From: Sphingosinicella humi
GTDB lineage: Bacteria > Pseudomonadota > Alphaproteobacteria > Sphingomonadales > Sphingomonadaceae
Assembly (NCBI RefSeq): GCF_003129465.1
Contig: NZ_QFFF01000001.1
Span: 558,001 to 622,000 of the forward strand
DNA: 64,000 nt
Direction of reading: 5' to 3'
Part shown: in pieces, positions 9,529 through 20,493 of the stretch
Position numbering within the stretch: position 1 is the first letter of the stretch
How the letters are laid out: each line of letters starts with the position of its first letter
Program-made: the position numbers and the translations under genes
Notes under the pieces: generated by a model
Seen by the model: the letters and a program-made list of their open reading frames with translations, nothing else
What the model was told of the DNA's origin: nothing
Database searches by the model: none

Positions 9529-9553
9529 AGAGATACGAAGGTAGTATTACGTC

Positions 9554-9826
9554 ATGGCACATAAGAAGGCAGGTGGTAGCTCACGCAACGGTCGCGACAG
9601 CGCAGGCCGTCGTCTTGGCGTGAAGAAGTTCGGCGGCGAAGCGGTCGTCGGCGGCAACATCATCGTGCGTCAGCGCGGCACCAAATATTATCCGGGCGCG
9701 AACGTCGGCATGGGCAAGGATCATACCCTCTTTGCACTTACCGACGGCCGAGTCGCGTTCCGCGACGGCAAGCTTGGCCGCAAATTCGTGTGTGTAGACC
9801 CGATTATGGCGCAAGCAGCGGAATAA
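9554..9826 (+). CDS. rpmA: 50S ribosomal protein L27
   Basis: A 90-residue bL27. The N-terminus [16 protein letters not shown] reaches the peptidyl-transferase centre in bacterial ribosomes, and GVKKFGGE and [10 protein letters not shown] are family signatures. There is no cleavable N-terminal extension of the Firmicutes type. It is the second gene of the rplU-rpmA pair, usually followed by obgE; here obgE is 2.5 kb away, separated by a GNAT, a hydrolase and a TetR gene. Confidence 0.98.
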   Translation: MAHKKAGGSSRNGRDSAGRRLGVKKFGGEAVVGGNIIVRQRGTKYYPGANVGMGKDHTLFALTDGRVAFRDGKLGRKFVCVDPIMAQAAE

Positions 9827-9891
9827 AGGACGATCGATAACGGGTCGTCCTTCAAGGGGCGGCCCCAGGTTCACAATCAAGAACCGACCAG

Positions 9892-9926
9892 AGGGAGAAG
9901 GGGCCACCCCCGTCTCCCTTTTTTGT
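9892..9926 (+). terminator. rho-independent terminator of rplU-rpmA
   Basis: AGGGAGA (9892-9898) pairs with TCTCCCT (9913-9919), extended inside by G/C pairs, and is followed by a run of T (9919-9924). A second hairpin (AAGGACGA/TCGTCCTT, about 9827-9852) lies between the rpmA stop and this terminator. Confidence 0.85.
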
Positions 9927-10003
9927 TTCTCCCTCAAAACTGTCGCCGGCCTGTCACCCTCTTGGGCCAAGGGCCGGCGCGAGAAGGAAGAGAGGAAGAA
10001 ACA

Positions 10004-10570
10004 ATGTTCGCGAGAACCGAGAGACTGTTGTTGCGGCCGGGCTGGGCCGAGGACGCCGCCGCCCTGGCCCGCGCGATCGGCGAGGAAGCGATCGTCCGCA
10101 ACCTGGCGAGCGCACCTTGGCCTTACGATCTGACCCACGCCCGGGCCTTCCTTGAAACGGAACGGCAGCCGGACGAGGCGAGCTTTCTCATCTTCCGCCG
10201 CACCAACGGCGCGCCGCGCCTGATCGGGGCGGCCGGACTCGGGCGCAGCCCCGAAGACGGTGTCGAGCTCGGCTACTGGATCTCGCGCCCGCATTGGGGC
10301 CTCGGCTATGCGACCGAAGCCGCCCGCGCGATCATCGACATCGCCCGCCATGGGTTGAGGCTGAAGAAGCTGAGCGCCGGCCATTTCCTCGACAACCCCG
10401 CCTCGGGACGGGTGCTCGAGAAGCTCGGCTTCCGGCCGACCGGCGTTATCGCATCGCGCTACAGCTGTGGCCGGGACGCCGACGCGCCGTGCAAGCTGTT
10501 CGAGCTCGACCTGTGCGCGGAGCGGACCAACGACCTGGCGTTCAATCCCTGCCTGGAGATGGCGGCCTGA
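10004..10570 (+). CDS. GNAT-family N-acetyltransferase (RimJ/RimL type)
   Basis: A 188-residue acetyltransferase that moves an acetyl group from acetyl-CoA to an amine. The opening FARTERLLLRPG and the motif HWGLGYATEAARAIID, which forms the CoA pyrophosphate loop, are typical of the RimJ/RimL group, followed by NPASGRVLEKLGF. The substrate is not evident; relatives modify ribosomal protein N-termini or other small amines. ATG 10004 follows a purine-rich stretch (AGAGGAAGAA) at good spacing and is favoured over frames opening further upstream in the terminator. Confidence 0.85.
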   Translation: MFARTERLLLRPGWAEDAAALARAIGEEAIVRNLASAPWPYDLTHARAFLETERQPDEASFLIFRRTNGAPRLIGAAGLGRSPEDGVELGYWISRPHWGLGYATEAARAIIDIARHGLRLKKLSAGHFLDNPASGRVLEKLGFRPTGVIASRYSCGRDADAPCKLFELDLCAERTNDLAFNPCLEMAA

Positions 10571-10602
10571 TGCCTCCCCGAGCTTGTCTCGGGGAGGAAA
10601 AA

Positions 10603-11442
10603 CTACGCCACCTGCGCTGAGAGAGTTTTCTCTTCCCTCTCGATCAGCGCGCGGTCGTCGTGGTTCCAGGGGTGGAAGCCCGGCATGAAGAAGCTCGCCC
10701 AGGCGGCGAAGATCTTTCGTAACATGCCGGGCCGCACCCAGGCGAACCAGAACAGCCGCGCCCACGCTCCAGGCCCGGTGATGCCGTCCTGGCGCAGCAG
10801 CTCAAGCGAGCCCAGCGTCCGGTCGACGACGAAATTGCGGGTGACGAGCAGCATCACCTTCGCCTTCACCTTCCATCGCTTGAAGCGCGGCCAGTCGCGC
10901 GTCGCGTGGAGCCAGGTGTCGTAGGCGACACCCTTATGTTCGATCTCCTCGATCGCGTGCCAACGCCACATCGCCGCCGTCTCCGCGTCGGCCCCGGCGA
11001 GATGACGCGGGTCCCTCAGCAGCTCATGGGCAAGAATGGCGGTGAAGTGCTCCAGCGCCATGGTTGCGGCGAGGCTGGCGATCGGCGGGCGTGAGCGCAC
11101 GAGATCGAGACGCCAGTCGACGCGATCCTCGAGCGCGGAAAGGTCGTAGCCCGCCTCATGCGCCCGCTTGTTGAACTGCATATGCTCGCGGCTGTGCATT
11201 ACCTCCTGGGTCGTAAAGGCCTTGATCTCGGCAGCGAGCTTCGGGTTCGCGCCGTCGCGGAACAGCCTCACGCTCTCGACAAAGAAAGCCTCGCCCTTGG
11301 GAAAGGTCGCCGACAGCGCATTGTAAAGCGCCGTCGCCACCGGATCGCCGCCATTCCACCAGCGCTCGGTGCGTACGCCGCGGCCGAAACGACGGTCGCG
11401 GGGCGTGATCGTCAGATCGGAAGGTGTCGCATCGCGGGCCAT
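10603..11442 (-). CDS. predicted metal-dependent hydrolase (PF10118-like)
   Basis: A 279-residue soluble protein of the predicted metal-dependent hydrolase family, which adopts a ferritin-like helical fold. Likely metal ligands are in FTTQEVMHSREHMQFN (about residue 85), AAFTMALEH-type helix ATMALEHFTA (about 145) and WHAIEEIEHKGVAYD (about 180). No member has a well-established substrate. It is divergent from a TetR-type gene, with a paired palindromic repeat between them, which suggests that the TetR protein controls it. Start at ATG 11442; an upstream in-frame ATG lies inside the repeat and is rejected. Confidence 0.8.
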   Translation of the reverse strand: MARDATPSDLTITPRDRRFGRGVRTERWWNGGDPVATALYNALSATFPKGEAFFVESVRLFRDGANPKLAAEIKAFTTQEVMHSREHMQFNKRAHEAGYDLSALEDRVDWRLDLVRSRPPIASLAATMALEHFTAILAHELLRDPRHLAGADAETAAMWRWHAIEEIEHKGVAYDTWLHATRDWPRFKRWKVKAKVMLLVTRNFVVDRTLGSLELLRQDGITGPGAWARLFWFAWVRPGMLRKIFAAWASFFMPGFHPWNHDDRALIEREEKTLSAQVA

Positions 11443-11460
11443 ACTATTCCGTTCCTTCCC

Positions 11461-11553
11461 GTCATCCCGGCGAAAGCCGGGATCCAAGAACACCACATTG
11501 CTGCTTTTCGCTGGACTCAGTGTTCATGGATGCCGGATCAAGTCCGGCATGAC
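11461..11553. repeat. paired REP-like palindromic element
   Basis: Two imperfectly complementary units face each other: one beginning GTCATCCCGGCGAAAGCCGGG (hairpin CCCGGC-GAAA-GCCGGG) and one ending ATGCCGGATCAAGTCCGGCAT. Both end towards a shared AAGAACAC/GTGTTC edge. A second pair of the same design is at 14245-14359 and a decayed single unit is near 29679-29702. Confidence 0.8.
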
Positions 11554-11576
11554 GTGTTTTAGAATTACTTACATTA

Positions 11577-12170
11577 ATGTCAATAACACGTGAGCGCCTC
11601 AGCCCGGAGGAAAGCCGCTCCGCCGCACTTGAGGCGGCGCGACGGCTGCTGATCGAGGCGGGCCCTCAGGCCGTCACCTTGAAGGCGGTGGCGGCGGAGA
11701 TCGGCAAGACCCACGCCAACCTCCTCCATCATTTCGGCTCGGCTGCGGGGTTGCAGTCGGCTCTCGCCCATCACATCGGGGAGCGGGTGACGGCCGGCAT
11801 CGCCGAGGCGGTCCGCCGGGCTCGGCAGGGCGAGGCCGACGCGGGCGAGATCGTCGCGCGCACCTTCGACGCCTTCGATCGCGAGGGCGCGGGGGCGCTC
11901 GCCGCCTGGATGATCCTGTCCGGCAACCGCGATGCGTTGAACCCTATCCTGGAATCGATCCACCATCTCGTCGACCAGCTCGGCCAGGGCCATGAGGACC
12001 GGCCGGTGCACGAGACGACCCTGTGGCTGGTCCTCGCCGCGCTCGGCGATTCCTTGCTGGGCGAAGCCATGGCGGGAGCGCTGGACCTCCCGCGCGACAG
12101 AGCCCGCGACCTGGCGAGGCGGCACCTGCTCACGGCGGCCGGACTGGCGGAGGACGGGCGCAGCGGCTAG
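11577..12170 (+). CDS. TetR-family transcriptional regulator
   Basis: A 197-residue regulator. The N-terminal TetR helix-turn-helix covers residues about 10-60 (AARRLLIEAGPQAVTLKAVA, then GKTHANLLHHFGSAAGLQSA). The remaining helical domain presumably binds a ligand, but it resembles no well-characterised effector domain. It starts 135 bp from the divergent metal-dependent hydrolase gene, the usual arrangement for local repression. The start codon ATG 11577 lies just after the palindromic repeat. Confidence 0.88.
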   Translation: MSITRERLSPEESRSAALEAARRLLIEAGPQAVTLKAVAAEIGKTHANLLHHFGSAAGLQSALAHHIGERVTAGIAEAVRRARQGEADAGEIVARTFDAFDREGAGALAAWMILSGNRDALNPILESIHHLVDQLGQGHEDRPVHETTLWLVLAALGDSLLGEAMAGALDLPRDRARDLARRHLLTAAGLAEDGRSG

Positions 12171-12186
12171 AGCGGTCGCAAACCTC

Positions 12187-14239
<2,053 letters not shown>

Positions 14240-14244
14240 CTCGC

Positions 14245-14359
14245 GTCATCCCGGCGAAAGCCGGGACCCAAGAACATCTGCGCGCAGAGATGGAAAAGAC
14301 CAGCTCATCGTCAAACGACGATTGCCCTGTTCTTGGATTCCGGCTCTCGCCGGAATGAC
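14245..14359. repeat. paired REP-like palindromic element
   Basis: A GTCATCCCGGCGAAAGCCGGG unit at the left faces a complementary TTCCGGCTCTCGCCGGAATGAC unit at the right, with AAGAAC/GTTCTT-type inner edges, the same design as 11461-11553. It fills the gap between the convergent epimerase and DUF5706-like genes, where it could also act as a bidirectional transcription barrier. Confidence 0.8.
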
Positions 14360-14368
14360 AATTCAGTC

Positions 14369-14893
14369 TCAAAGGCTGTGCCGCCCATATTGAACGATGA
14401 AAGCGATGAAGCTCGCGACCAGCCCGACCAGGAAGATGCGATAGGCATAGCCCAGGAGCCGGTATTTCTTGCGGGCGAGCACGACACCGTTCTGGTAGAT
14501 GTCGCGGGCCATGGTGAGGTAGATGCCCTCGTCCGTCTGCAGCCGCTCGGTGATCTGCTCGAGATAATCGTCCTCCTCCAGCTGCGTGAAGGAGCCGAAG
14601 AAGAGCAGGTTGAGCCCGCCCTTCCGCTTGTATTTGGTCGCCGGCAGCACCGCGAGCACCGCGCACACGGCCGAGAAGAAGGCCGAGGCGCCGAGGATCA
14701 GAAGCGGGATCGGCACCATCGTCCCGCGCGCCTGGCCGATGGTGATGGTGAAAATGACGAACGTCGCCGCCATCAGGATGCTCGCCTTCTGGTCCGCCAT
14801 CGCCGAAAGCTGCACATGAATCATCTGCGTCGTCCGCACGAGATGCACGGCATTCGCGGGAAATCGCAATGTTTCAGGCGTTTGATCGTCCAT
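14369..14893 (-). CDS. PycTM/DUF5706-like two-helix membrane protein
   Basis: A 174-residue membrane protein. Residues about 15-40 are an amphipathic helix with the family signature MADQKASILM. Two hydrophobic helices follow (about 41-60 and 66-88), then a cytosolic helix with LLFFGSFTQLEEDDYLEQ and a last hydrophobic helix near 150-168 (GYAYRIFLVGLVASFIAFIV). This matches the DUF5706 family, which includes the PycTM effectors of Pycsar anti-phage systems. No nucleotide cyclase is nearby, and the gene sits between sphingolipid genes on the opposite strand, so it is more likely a housekeeping member of the family here. ATG 14893 gives the family N-terminus. Confidence 0.75.
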   Translation of the reverse strand: MDDQTPETLRFPANAVHLVRTTQMIHVQLSAMADQKASILMAATFVIFTITIGQARGTMVPIPLLILGASAFFSAVCAVLAVLPATKYKRKGGLNLLFFGSFTQLEEDDYLEQITERLQTDEGIYLTMARDIYQNGVVLARKKYRLLGYAYRIFLVGLVASFIAFIVQYGRHSL

Positions 14894-15010
14894 GGCCCGC
14901 CCCTTCAAACTTCGCCCGACAATCGCATGTCGAAAGTGCCCTGCCAAGCATCCGCCCCTATTCGGCCCTATTCCCTTGGCAGAGCGTGGCAACGGACATA
15001 AAGGGCCATC

Positions 15011-15259
15011 ATGAACGATCGAGAAGAGACCTTCGCCAAGGTGAGCGAGCTGATCGCCCCCTTCAACAAGAAGGGCGTGACGCTTGCGGAGTCGACCACC
15101 TTTGCCGGCGATCTTGAGTGGGACAGCCTCACCGTCATGGATTTCGTGGCGGCGATCGAGGACGAGTTCGACATTCTCATCACCATGAACATGCAGGCCG
15201 AGATCGAGACCGTGGGGCAGCTGGTCGACGCCGTCGAGGATCTCAGGAACGAGGAATGA
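15011..15259 (+). CDS. acyl carrier protein for sphingolipid synthesis
   Basis: An 82-residue acyl carrier protein. The phosphopantetheine attachment serine is Ser39 in EWDSLTVMD, and the acidic helix around it is typical. The stop overlaps the start of serine palmitoyltransferase (ATGA), so the carrier is made together with that enzyme. In Caulobacter a dedicated carrier next to spt supplies the acyl thioester that is condensed with serine, which fits this pairing. It is distinct from the general fatty-acid AcpP, which would normally be next to fabF. Confidence 0.92.
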   Translation: MNDREETFAKVSELIAPFNKKGVTLAESTTFAGDLEWDSLTVMDFVAAIEDEFDILITMNMQAEIETVGQLVDAVEDLRNEE

Positions 15260-16497
15260 GCAGCCAGCCCCTGATGCGGGAGGAGACGCCGCCGGCGGCC
15301 GATCTCTTCTCCAAGTTCGACCCGCTGATCGCCGAGCGCCAGGCGCTGCTCGACACCGGCGTGCGAGACCCTTTCGCCATCGTCATGGACAAGGTGCTCT
15401 CCCCCACTCTGGCGGTGATCCAGGGCAAGGAGACGATCCTGCTCGGCACCTATAATTATATGGGCATGACCTTCGATCCGGACGTGATCGCGGCCGGCAA
15501 GAAGGCGCTCGACGAGTTCGGATCCGGCACCACCGGCAGCCGCGTCCTCAACGGCACCTACCAGGGTCACAAGGAATGCGAGGAGGCGCTGAAGGCGTTC
15601 TACGGAACCAAGCACGCCATGGTCTTCTCGACCGGCTACCAGGCCAATCTCGGCCTCATGTCGACGCTGGCCGGCAAGGACGACTACATCATCCTCGACG
15701 CCGACAGCCACGCCTCAATCTATGACGGGTGCGCGCTTGGGTCCGCCAATATCGTCCGCTTCCGCCACAACAGCGTCGAGGACTTGGACAAACGCCTCGG
15801 CCGCCTGCCCGCCACCGGCGGTCGCCTGGTGGTGCTGGAAGGCGTCTACTCAATGCTCGGTGACATCGCGCCCTTAAAGGAGATGGTGGCGGTCGCGAAG
15901 AAGCACGGCGCCATGATCGTCGTCGACGAGGCGCACGGCATGGGCTTCTTCGGCCCCAACGGTCGCGGCGTGTTCGAGGAGGCCGGTGTCGAGGCCGACG
16001 TCGATTTCGTGGTCGGCACCTTCTCCAAGTCGGTGGGCACGGTCGGCGGCTTCGTCGTCTCGAACCATCCGAAGTTCGAGGTGCTGCGGCTCGTCTGCCG
16101 CCCCTATGTGTTCACCGCGTCGCTGCCGCCCTCCGTGGTCGCGACCGCCGCAACCTCGATCCGCAAGCTGATGCACGCCGGCGCCAAACGCGCCCACCTG
16201 TGGGAAAACAGCAAGCGCCTCCATAAGGGCCTGCGCGATCTCGGCTTCAATATCGCTACGCCCGAAGCGGAATCCGCCATCATCGCCGTGCTGCTCCCGG
16301 ACCAGGACAAGACGGTGCGCATGTGGCAGGCGCTGCTGGAGCAGGGCGTCTATGTGAACATGGCTCGTCCTCCGGCCACCCCCGCGGGCATGTATCTGCT
16401 GCGCTGCTCGCTGTGCGCGGAACATTCGTCCGAACAGGTCGGCCACATCATCGACATGTTCGCCGCCGCCGGCCGCGCGACCGGTTGTATTGCCTAG
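15256..16497 (+). CDS. spt: serine palmitoyltransferase
   Basis: A 413-residue PLP enzyme of the alpha-oxoamine synthase family that condenses serine with a fatty-acyl thioester to give 3-ketosphinganine, the first step of sphingolipid synthesis. Visible features are YNYMGM and GTGSR near the N-terminus (here GSGTTGSRVLNG), the DADSHASIYDG segment, VDEAHGMGFFG with the PLP-ring aspartate, and the Schiff-base lysine in GTFSKSVGTVGG near residue 258. Sphingomonas SPT is about 420 residues, cytoplasmic and homodimeric, which agrees. Glycine and aminolevulinate homologues are less likely because of the neighbouring acyl carrier protein and the other sphingolipid genes. Confidence 0.93.
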   Translation: MSSQPLMREETPPAADLFSKFDPLIAERQALLDTGVRDPFAIVMDKVLSPTLAVIQGKETILLGTYNYMGMTFDPDVIAAGKKALDEFGSGTTGSRVLNGTYQGHKECEEALKAFYGTKHAMVFSTGYQANLGLMSTLAGKDDYIILDADSHASIYDGCALGSANIVRFRHNSVEDLDKRLGRLPATGGRLVVLEGVYSMLGDIAPLKEMVAVAKKHGAMIVVDEAHGMGFFGPNGRGVFEEAGVEADVDFVVGTFSKSVGTVGGFVVSNHPKFEVLRLVCRPYVFTASLPPSVVATAATSIRKLMHAGAKRAHLWENSKRLHKGLRDLGFNIATPEAESAIIAVLLPDQDKTVRMWQALLEQGVYVNMARPPATPAGMYLLRCSLCAEHSSEQVGHIIDMFAAAGRATGCIA

Positions 16498-16550
16498 AAC
16501 GACCAAGCACCTTTCCACGAGTCGGGGCTTCATTTAGGATGGAGCCCGCT

Positions 16551-18554
16551 ATGGCGGAGGATGAGATCGACGTCGCGCCGGAGGAACGGTCCGGCACCTG
16601 GCGGCGCGGGTGGGCCAGCGCGGGCGCAATCGTCGCGACCATAGCGCTTATCCTGCTGGTCGTGATGGTCACGTTCAGCAACCGCGCTCGCGACGAGGCG
16701 CTTCAATGGGAGCGCCACACCTATGACGTGATGCTGCTGACCCGCACCGTCGACGCCACCATGGCCCGGTCGGAGGCGGCGCTCGGGCGCTACGTGCTGG
16801 ACGAGGAGCAGGCGACCGGCACCATCTATTATAATGAATGGCGCCGCGCGGGACGACAGATCGGCCAGCTTCATCGTCTCGTCCGCAGTCCCGAGCAGCG
16901 CGAGCTGGTCGAGGAACTGCGGCGGCTCTACGAGGCGCGGGGCCAGGAGCTCGCCGCCGCCGCCCGCGCAGCCGCCAGCAAGCAGGACAGCGGCGGCGTT
17001 CCCCTCTTCTATCAGGCCGGCATGACGCAGACGGGGCCGGCGCTGCGCTCCAAGCTCGATCAGATTGCCGCAAACGAGCAGGAGAATCTGGTTGAGCGCA
17101 TGGCGCAGACACGCATGTTCGACGAGGAAGCGGACAAGTTCACCGAGTGGCTGGGCTGGCTGGCCGTCCTCATCGGCGGCGCCGCGATCGTCCTCGGGCT
17201 GCTCGCCTATCGGGCGCTTGCCGAGCGGCTGATCGCCCGGCGGGAGGCCGACAGCGAATCGAGCCGCGCCATGGCACTGGAACATGCGGTGCAGGAGCGC
17301 ACGCGCGAGCTGCGCGACGCCAACGATCGTCTCCGCGCCGAGGCGGCCGAACGGGCCGCGGCGGAGGCGCAGCTCCGCCAGGTCCAGAAGATGGAGGCGG
17401 TCGGCCAGCTGACCGGCGGCATCGCCCACGATTTCAACAATATGCTCGCCGTCATCGTCGGCGGGCTCGATCTCGCCAAGCGCAAGCTCAGCGGCCCCAA
17501 GCGGGAGGTCGAATTCCATCTCGACAACGCCATGGAGGGAGCGACCCGCGCCGCCGCCCTCACGCGCCGCCTATTGGCCTTTGCCCGCTCCGAAGCACTG
17601 GAGCCCCAGGGGACGGCGCCGGCGGAGTTGATCGAGAATATGCTCGATCTGGTGGATCGTTCTATCGGCGAACGGGTGACCGTGCGCACCCGCTTCGCCG
17701 AGGAGCCGTGGCGTGTCTGGGCGGACCCCAATTTGCTCGAGAACGCGATCCTCAACCTCTGCGTCAACGCTCGCGACGCGATGGAGGGCGAAGGCGAACT
17801 CGGCATCGCCATCGACAATGTCGTGCTCGGTCCGGGCGAGGTGGGCGAGCTGGAGCCGGGCGATTATGTCCGCATCAGCGTCTCCGACACCGGCCACGGC
17901 ATCGCGCCGGAGCATCTCGAGCGGGTTTTCGAGCCGTTCTTCACGACCAAGCCGGTGGGCAAGGGCACGGGCCTTGGGCTCAGCCAGATATTCGGCTTTG
18001 CCCGCCAGTCCGGTGGCGACGTCACCATCGACTCGACGCAGAATGTGGGCACCACCGTCGCAATCTATCTGCCGCGCTCGACCCGCGTGGAGGAAGAGCG
18101 CGTCGAGACGGCGCCGGTGCCGAAGCGGGACGAGCCCGCCGCCGCTGCGGCCGGGACCACGATCCTGGTCGTGGAGGACGATCCCCGCGTCAGCCGCTCG
18201 ACCGTGGGCGCGCTCGAGGAGTTGGGCTATTCTCCCATCGCCTGCGGCAGCGGCCGCGAGGCGCTGGAGATATTGGAGAAAAATCGCGACATCGAGCTCC
18301 TCATCACCGACGTGATGATGCCCGAGATGACGGGCCCCGAGCTGGTCCGCATCGTCGCCGAGCGCTATCCCGAAATCGCCGTGCTCTTCGTTACCGGCTT
18401 TGTCGGCGAGGCCGGCGAGGCCGACGAGCTGACCGGCCATGATCTGCTGAGAAAGCCGTTCACCGTACTGGCCCTGTCCGACGCCGTCACCGCGGCGCGC
18501 GCTCGCCGGGTCAGCGGATCGCACCCCGCTTCAGCAACCGCGGCAGCAGAGTGA
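16551..18554 (+). CDS. hybrid sensor histidine kinase with CHASE3-like sensor and receiver
   Basis: A 667-residue inner-membrane kinase. A first membrane helix (about 20-42) and a second (about 199-222) bracket a periplasmic helical CHASE3-like sensor ([17 protein letters not shown]). A coiled coil follows, then HisKA with phospho-acceptor His in [18 protein letters not shown] (about 291), an ATPase domain with [30 protein letters not shown] and [12 protein letters not shown], and a C-terminal receiver starting about 536 ([13 protein letters not shown], phospho-Asp in LITDVMMPE near 585). ATG 16551 is favoured over ATG 16539 because GGAG lies six bases upstream. The output partner is unknown. 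Its 3' end overlaps the convergent Tam41-like gene by 44 bp. Confidence 0.93.
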   Translation: MAEDEIDVAPEERSGTWRRGWASAGAIVATIALILLVVMVTFSNRARDEALQWERHTYDVMLLTRTVDATMARSEAALGRYVLDEEQATGTIYYNEWRRAGRQIGQLHRLVRSPEQRELVEELRRLYEARGQELAAAARAAASKQDSGGVPLFYQAGMTQTGPALRSKLDQIAANEQENLVERMAQTRMFDEEADKFTEWLGWLAVLIGGAAIVLGLLAYRALAERLIARREADSESSRAMALEHAVQERTRELRDANDRLRAEAAERAAAEAQLRQVQKMEAVGQLTGGIAHDFNNMLAVIVGGLDLAKRKLSGPKREVEFHLDNAMEGATRAAALTRRLLAFARSEALEPQGTAPAELIENMLDLVDRSIGERVTVRTRFAEEPWRVWADPNLLENAILNLCVNARDAMEGEGELGIAIDNVVLGPGEVGELEPGDYVRISVSDTGHGIAPEHLERVFEPFFTTKPVGKGTGLGLSQIFGFARQSGGDVTIDSTQNVGTTVAIYLPRSTRVEEERVETAPVPKRDEPAAAAAGTTILVVEDDPRVSRSTVGALEELGYSPIACGSGREALEILEKNRDIELLITDVMMPEMTGPELVRIVAERYPEIAVLFVTGFVGEAGEADELTGHDLLRKPFTVLALSDAVTAARARRVSGSHPASATAAAE

Positions 18555-19446
18555 CCGCCCCGAGCAGCGGCCAGCGCCGCTGCCACGGCTTGAGGACGAT
18601 GTCGGTCCCGGCGTGGCGGTTGATCTTCCAGGCGAGATAGTCAGCGCCCCCGGCGAAGGTGAAGCTGGCCTTGGCGAGGCGCAGTACCGACAGAGCCTTG
18701 CCCGCCCGCCGCCGCCGAGCCCAGCGCTGCGCCGCCCGCCGCCGCTCCCGCTCCGACGCCGGGTTCAGGTGCAGGGCGTCGCCAACCAGCGAACCGAGGC
18801 CCGCCGCCTCGGCTGCGGGGCCGGTGAAGTGGCGGTAGCGCTCCGGATCGGCCTCGACGACTGAGACCGCCCGCCCTTGGCGCTCGGCCCGAAGCTCGGC
18901 CGAATAGGTCAGCGCGAACGCCTGCCGCCATAGGACGAGGGGATCGACCATTCCTCCGCCCAGCAGCGGCGCGGCCTCGCCGAGCAGAGTCGGCGCCGCG
19001 AGGGCAATGGCATCGGCGGCGCTGATCCCTGCCGCCTCGTCGGCTGCCCACACTAGGCGCGAAGGCTGGGCGAAGCGCGCCCACACCGAGACGCTGAGCG
19101 TCCGCGGTCCGTTCAGCCGGATGAAGTCGGCCTCGCTCAGCACCGCATATTTGGCGGCGAGCCCTTGATGCTCGAAAGGGAACACGTTGGGCGGCACCGC
19201 GCGGTTCGCCCGCGCCAGCCAGCGCTTTCCATAGGCGGCCTCATAGCTGGAGACGATCAGGTAGAAATCGAGCATCTGGCCGTCGAGCTCGGCCGTCCTG
19301 AGGCAGGAGCCGTAGAACAGCACCGCCCGCGCCGTCCCAGGATAGAGGGCCGCCAGCGCCGCCGCCATCTGGGTCACGCGCGGATCGACAGGCTCCGCCA
19401 GCTCGGCGGCGACAAGGCTGCGAAGGGTGTCCGACCCGGAGTCCAT
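18511..19446 (-). CDS. Tam41-like nucleotidyltransferase-fold protein
   Basis: A 311-residue soluble protein with no signal peptide. LFYGSCLRTAELDGQMLDFYLIV near residue 42 matches the nucleotidyltransferase core (GS...D.D-like) in the form found in Tam41/Mmp37, the mitochondrial CDP-diacylglycerol synthase; following segments with Tyr, Trp and Asn also fit. It lies directly downstream (60 bp) of a lipid kinase gene of the ceramide/diacylglycerol type, so a CTP-dependent activation of a phosphorylated lipid is plausible. The assignment rests on motif recognition only, and a ceramide-phosphate substrate is inference. ATG 19446 follows an immediately upstream GTG. The 3' end overlaps the convergent histidine kinase gene. 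Confidence 0.6.
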   Translation of the reverse strand: MDSGSDTLRSLVAAELAEPVDPRVTQMAAALAALYPGTARAVLFYGSCLRTAELDGQMLDFYLIVSSYEAAYGKRWLARANRAVPPNVFPFEHQGLAAKYAVLSEADFIRLNGPRTLSVSVWARFAQPSRLVWAADEAAGISAADAIALAAPTLLGEAAPLLGGGMVDPLVLWRQAFALTYSAELRAERQGRAVSVVEADPERYRHFTGPAAEAAGLGSLVGDALHLNPASERERRRAAQRWARRRRAGKALSVLRLAKASFTFAGGADYLAWKINRHAGTDIVLKPWQRRWPLLGAVTLLPRLLKRGAIR

Positions 19447-19506
19447 CACTTCGCCCTACACAGCCGCCCGCGCCAACGGGAGCCCCGTTGACGACAGTCG
19501 CTTGCC

Positions 19507-20490
19507 TTACGCAGCCAATTTCAGGAACGGCACCGGCGGGGTCGGTGTCAGAACGATGGGTCGCCCGAGGCTTGCTTCGAACAGCTCGCCGTCGAGGATG
19601 ACGCTCGAATGGTCGCCCTCGATGCGGATTTCGTCGCCGCGCTCGAGATGAACGCCGGAAAGGTGGCTCCGCCAGAGCTGACCCCGGAGCGCTGCCACGA
19701 GCGCGCGGAAGAGGACGCCCCTCTTGCCCTCGATCGCCATCAGCTGCATCGCCCCCAACGGCTGGCTCGCGCCCGGCAGCTTCCCGCTCAACAGTAGCCG
19801 CTGCAGGGTCGTCACGAGCAGCACGGCGAACTGGCCCTGCAGCTCACCCTGCTTCAGCACCGATACCTTCACCGGCGCCGGCCGGGGCGGAAGGAAAGCG
19901 CCGCGGATGCCGAACAATATGGCCAGGATCGCCGCAACCGCGGCCACCAAATGGCTGAGGCTGTTGGGAAGGCCCAGCGGATAGATTTTGTGACGGCAGT
20001 AGAGCATCGTGTCGGCGAGCCCGGCGCCGCCCAGGAACATGCCGAGCACCGGTCGTGCGCCGACGCTGCCGTCGGATAGCTGGATCAGCTCCCGGCTGAC
20101 GATGTGCGGGGCCATGTCGCCGCGGGCGAGCTCAAGTACCCGCTTCAGCGCCTTGAGCGGGTCGCCCTCGGCGCCAAGGTCCAGCGCGATGAGGTTGGTC
20201 TTGCCGTTGGGCAGCACCGCGACCGGCGGGGGTCCGTCCTTGCTGCCGCCGAAATGCCCGCCATGGTGCAACTCGGTCAGCGCCGCCTGCACCGTGCCAT
20301 CGCCGCCGTTGATGACCAGCACCTTGGGCTTCACCCGCGCGATCGTCTTCAGCGCTGTGCCGATCTGATCGACATGCTCCACCTCATAGTGGAAAATGTC
20401 GCGATGCTGGGCACAAAAGCTCCTCACCTCGGGCAGCAGCGACCGGTTGCCGGTCGAGTGCGGATTGGAGAGGAGGGCGACGCGGGCCAT
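19507..20490 (-). CDS. diacylglycerol-kinase-family lipid kinase, ceramide kinase candidate
   Basis: A 327-residue kinase of the DAGK catalytic family. Residues 1-130 carry SNPHSTGNRS, the ATP-binding loop VINGGDGTVQAALTEL and AVLPNGKTNLIALDLG. The C-terminal beta-sandwich ends with DEIRIEGDHSSVILDGELFE. Family members phosphorylate diacylglycerol, sphingosine or ceramide. In Caulobacter the ceramide kinase CpgB belongs to this family and is encoded near spt, and here the gene is 3 kb from acp-spt, so ceramide phosphorylation is the favoured role. A hydrophobic segment around 190-212 (LVAAVAAILAILFGIRGAFL) suggests membrane attachment. DUF2141 lies three bases upstream. Confidence 0.75.
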   Translation of the reverse strand: MARVALLSNPHSTGNRSLLPEVRSFCAQHRDIFHYEVEHVDQIGTALKTIARVKPKVLVINGGDGTVQAALTELHHGGHFGGSKDGPPPVAVLPNGKTNLIALDLGAEGDPLKALKRVLELARGDMAPHIVSRELIQLSDGSVGARPVLGMFLGGAGLADTMLYCRHKIYPLGLPNSLSHLVAAVAAILAILFGIRGAFLPPRPAPVKVSVLKQGELQGQFAVLLVTTLQRLLLSGKLPGASQPLGAMQLMAIEGKRGVLFRALVAALRGQLWRSHLSGVHLERGDEIRIEGDHSSVILDGELFEASLGRPIVLTPTPPVPFLKLAA

Positions 20491-20493
20491 GGC

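Noticed and set aside
14369-14893. A complete Pycsar defence system
   Set aside because: The PycTM-like protein is present, but no uridylate or cytidylate cyclase is encoded nearby.
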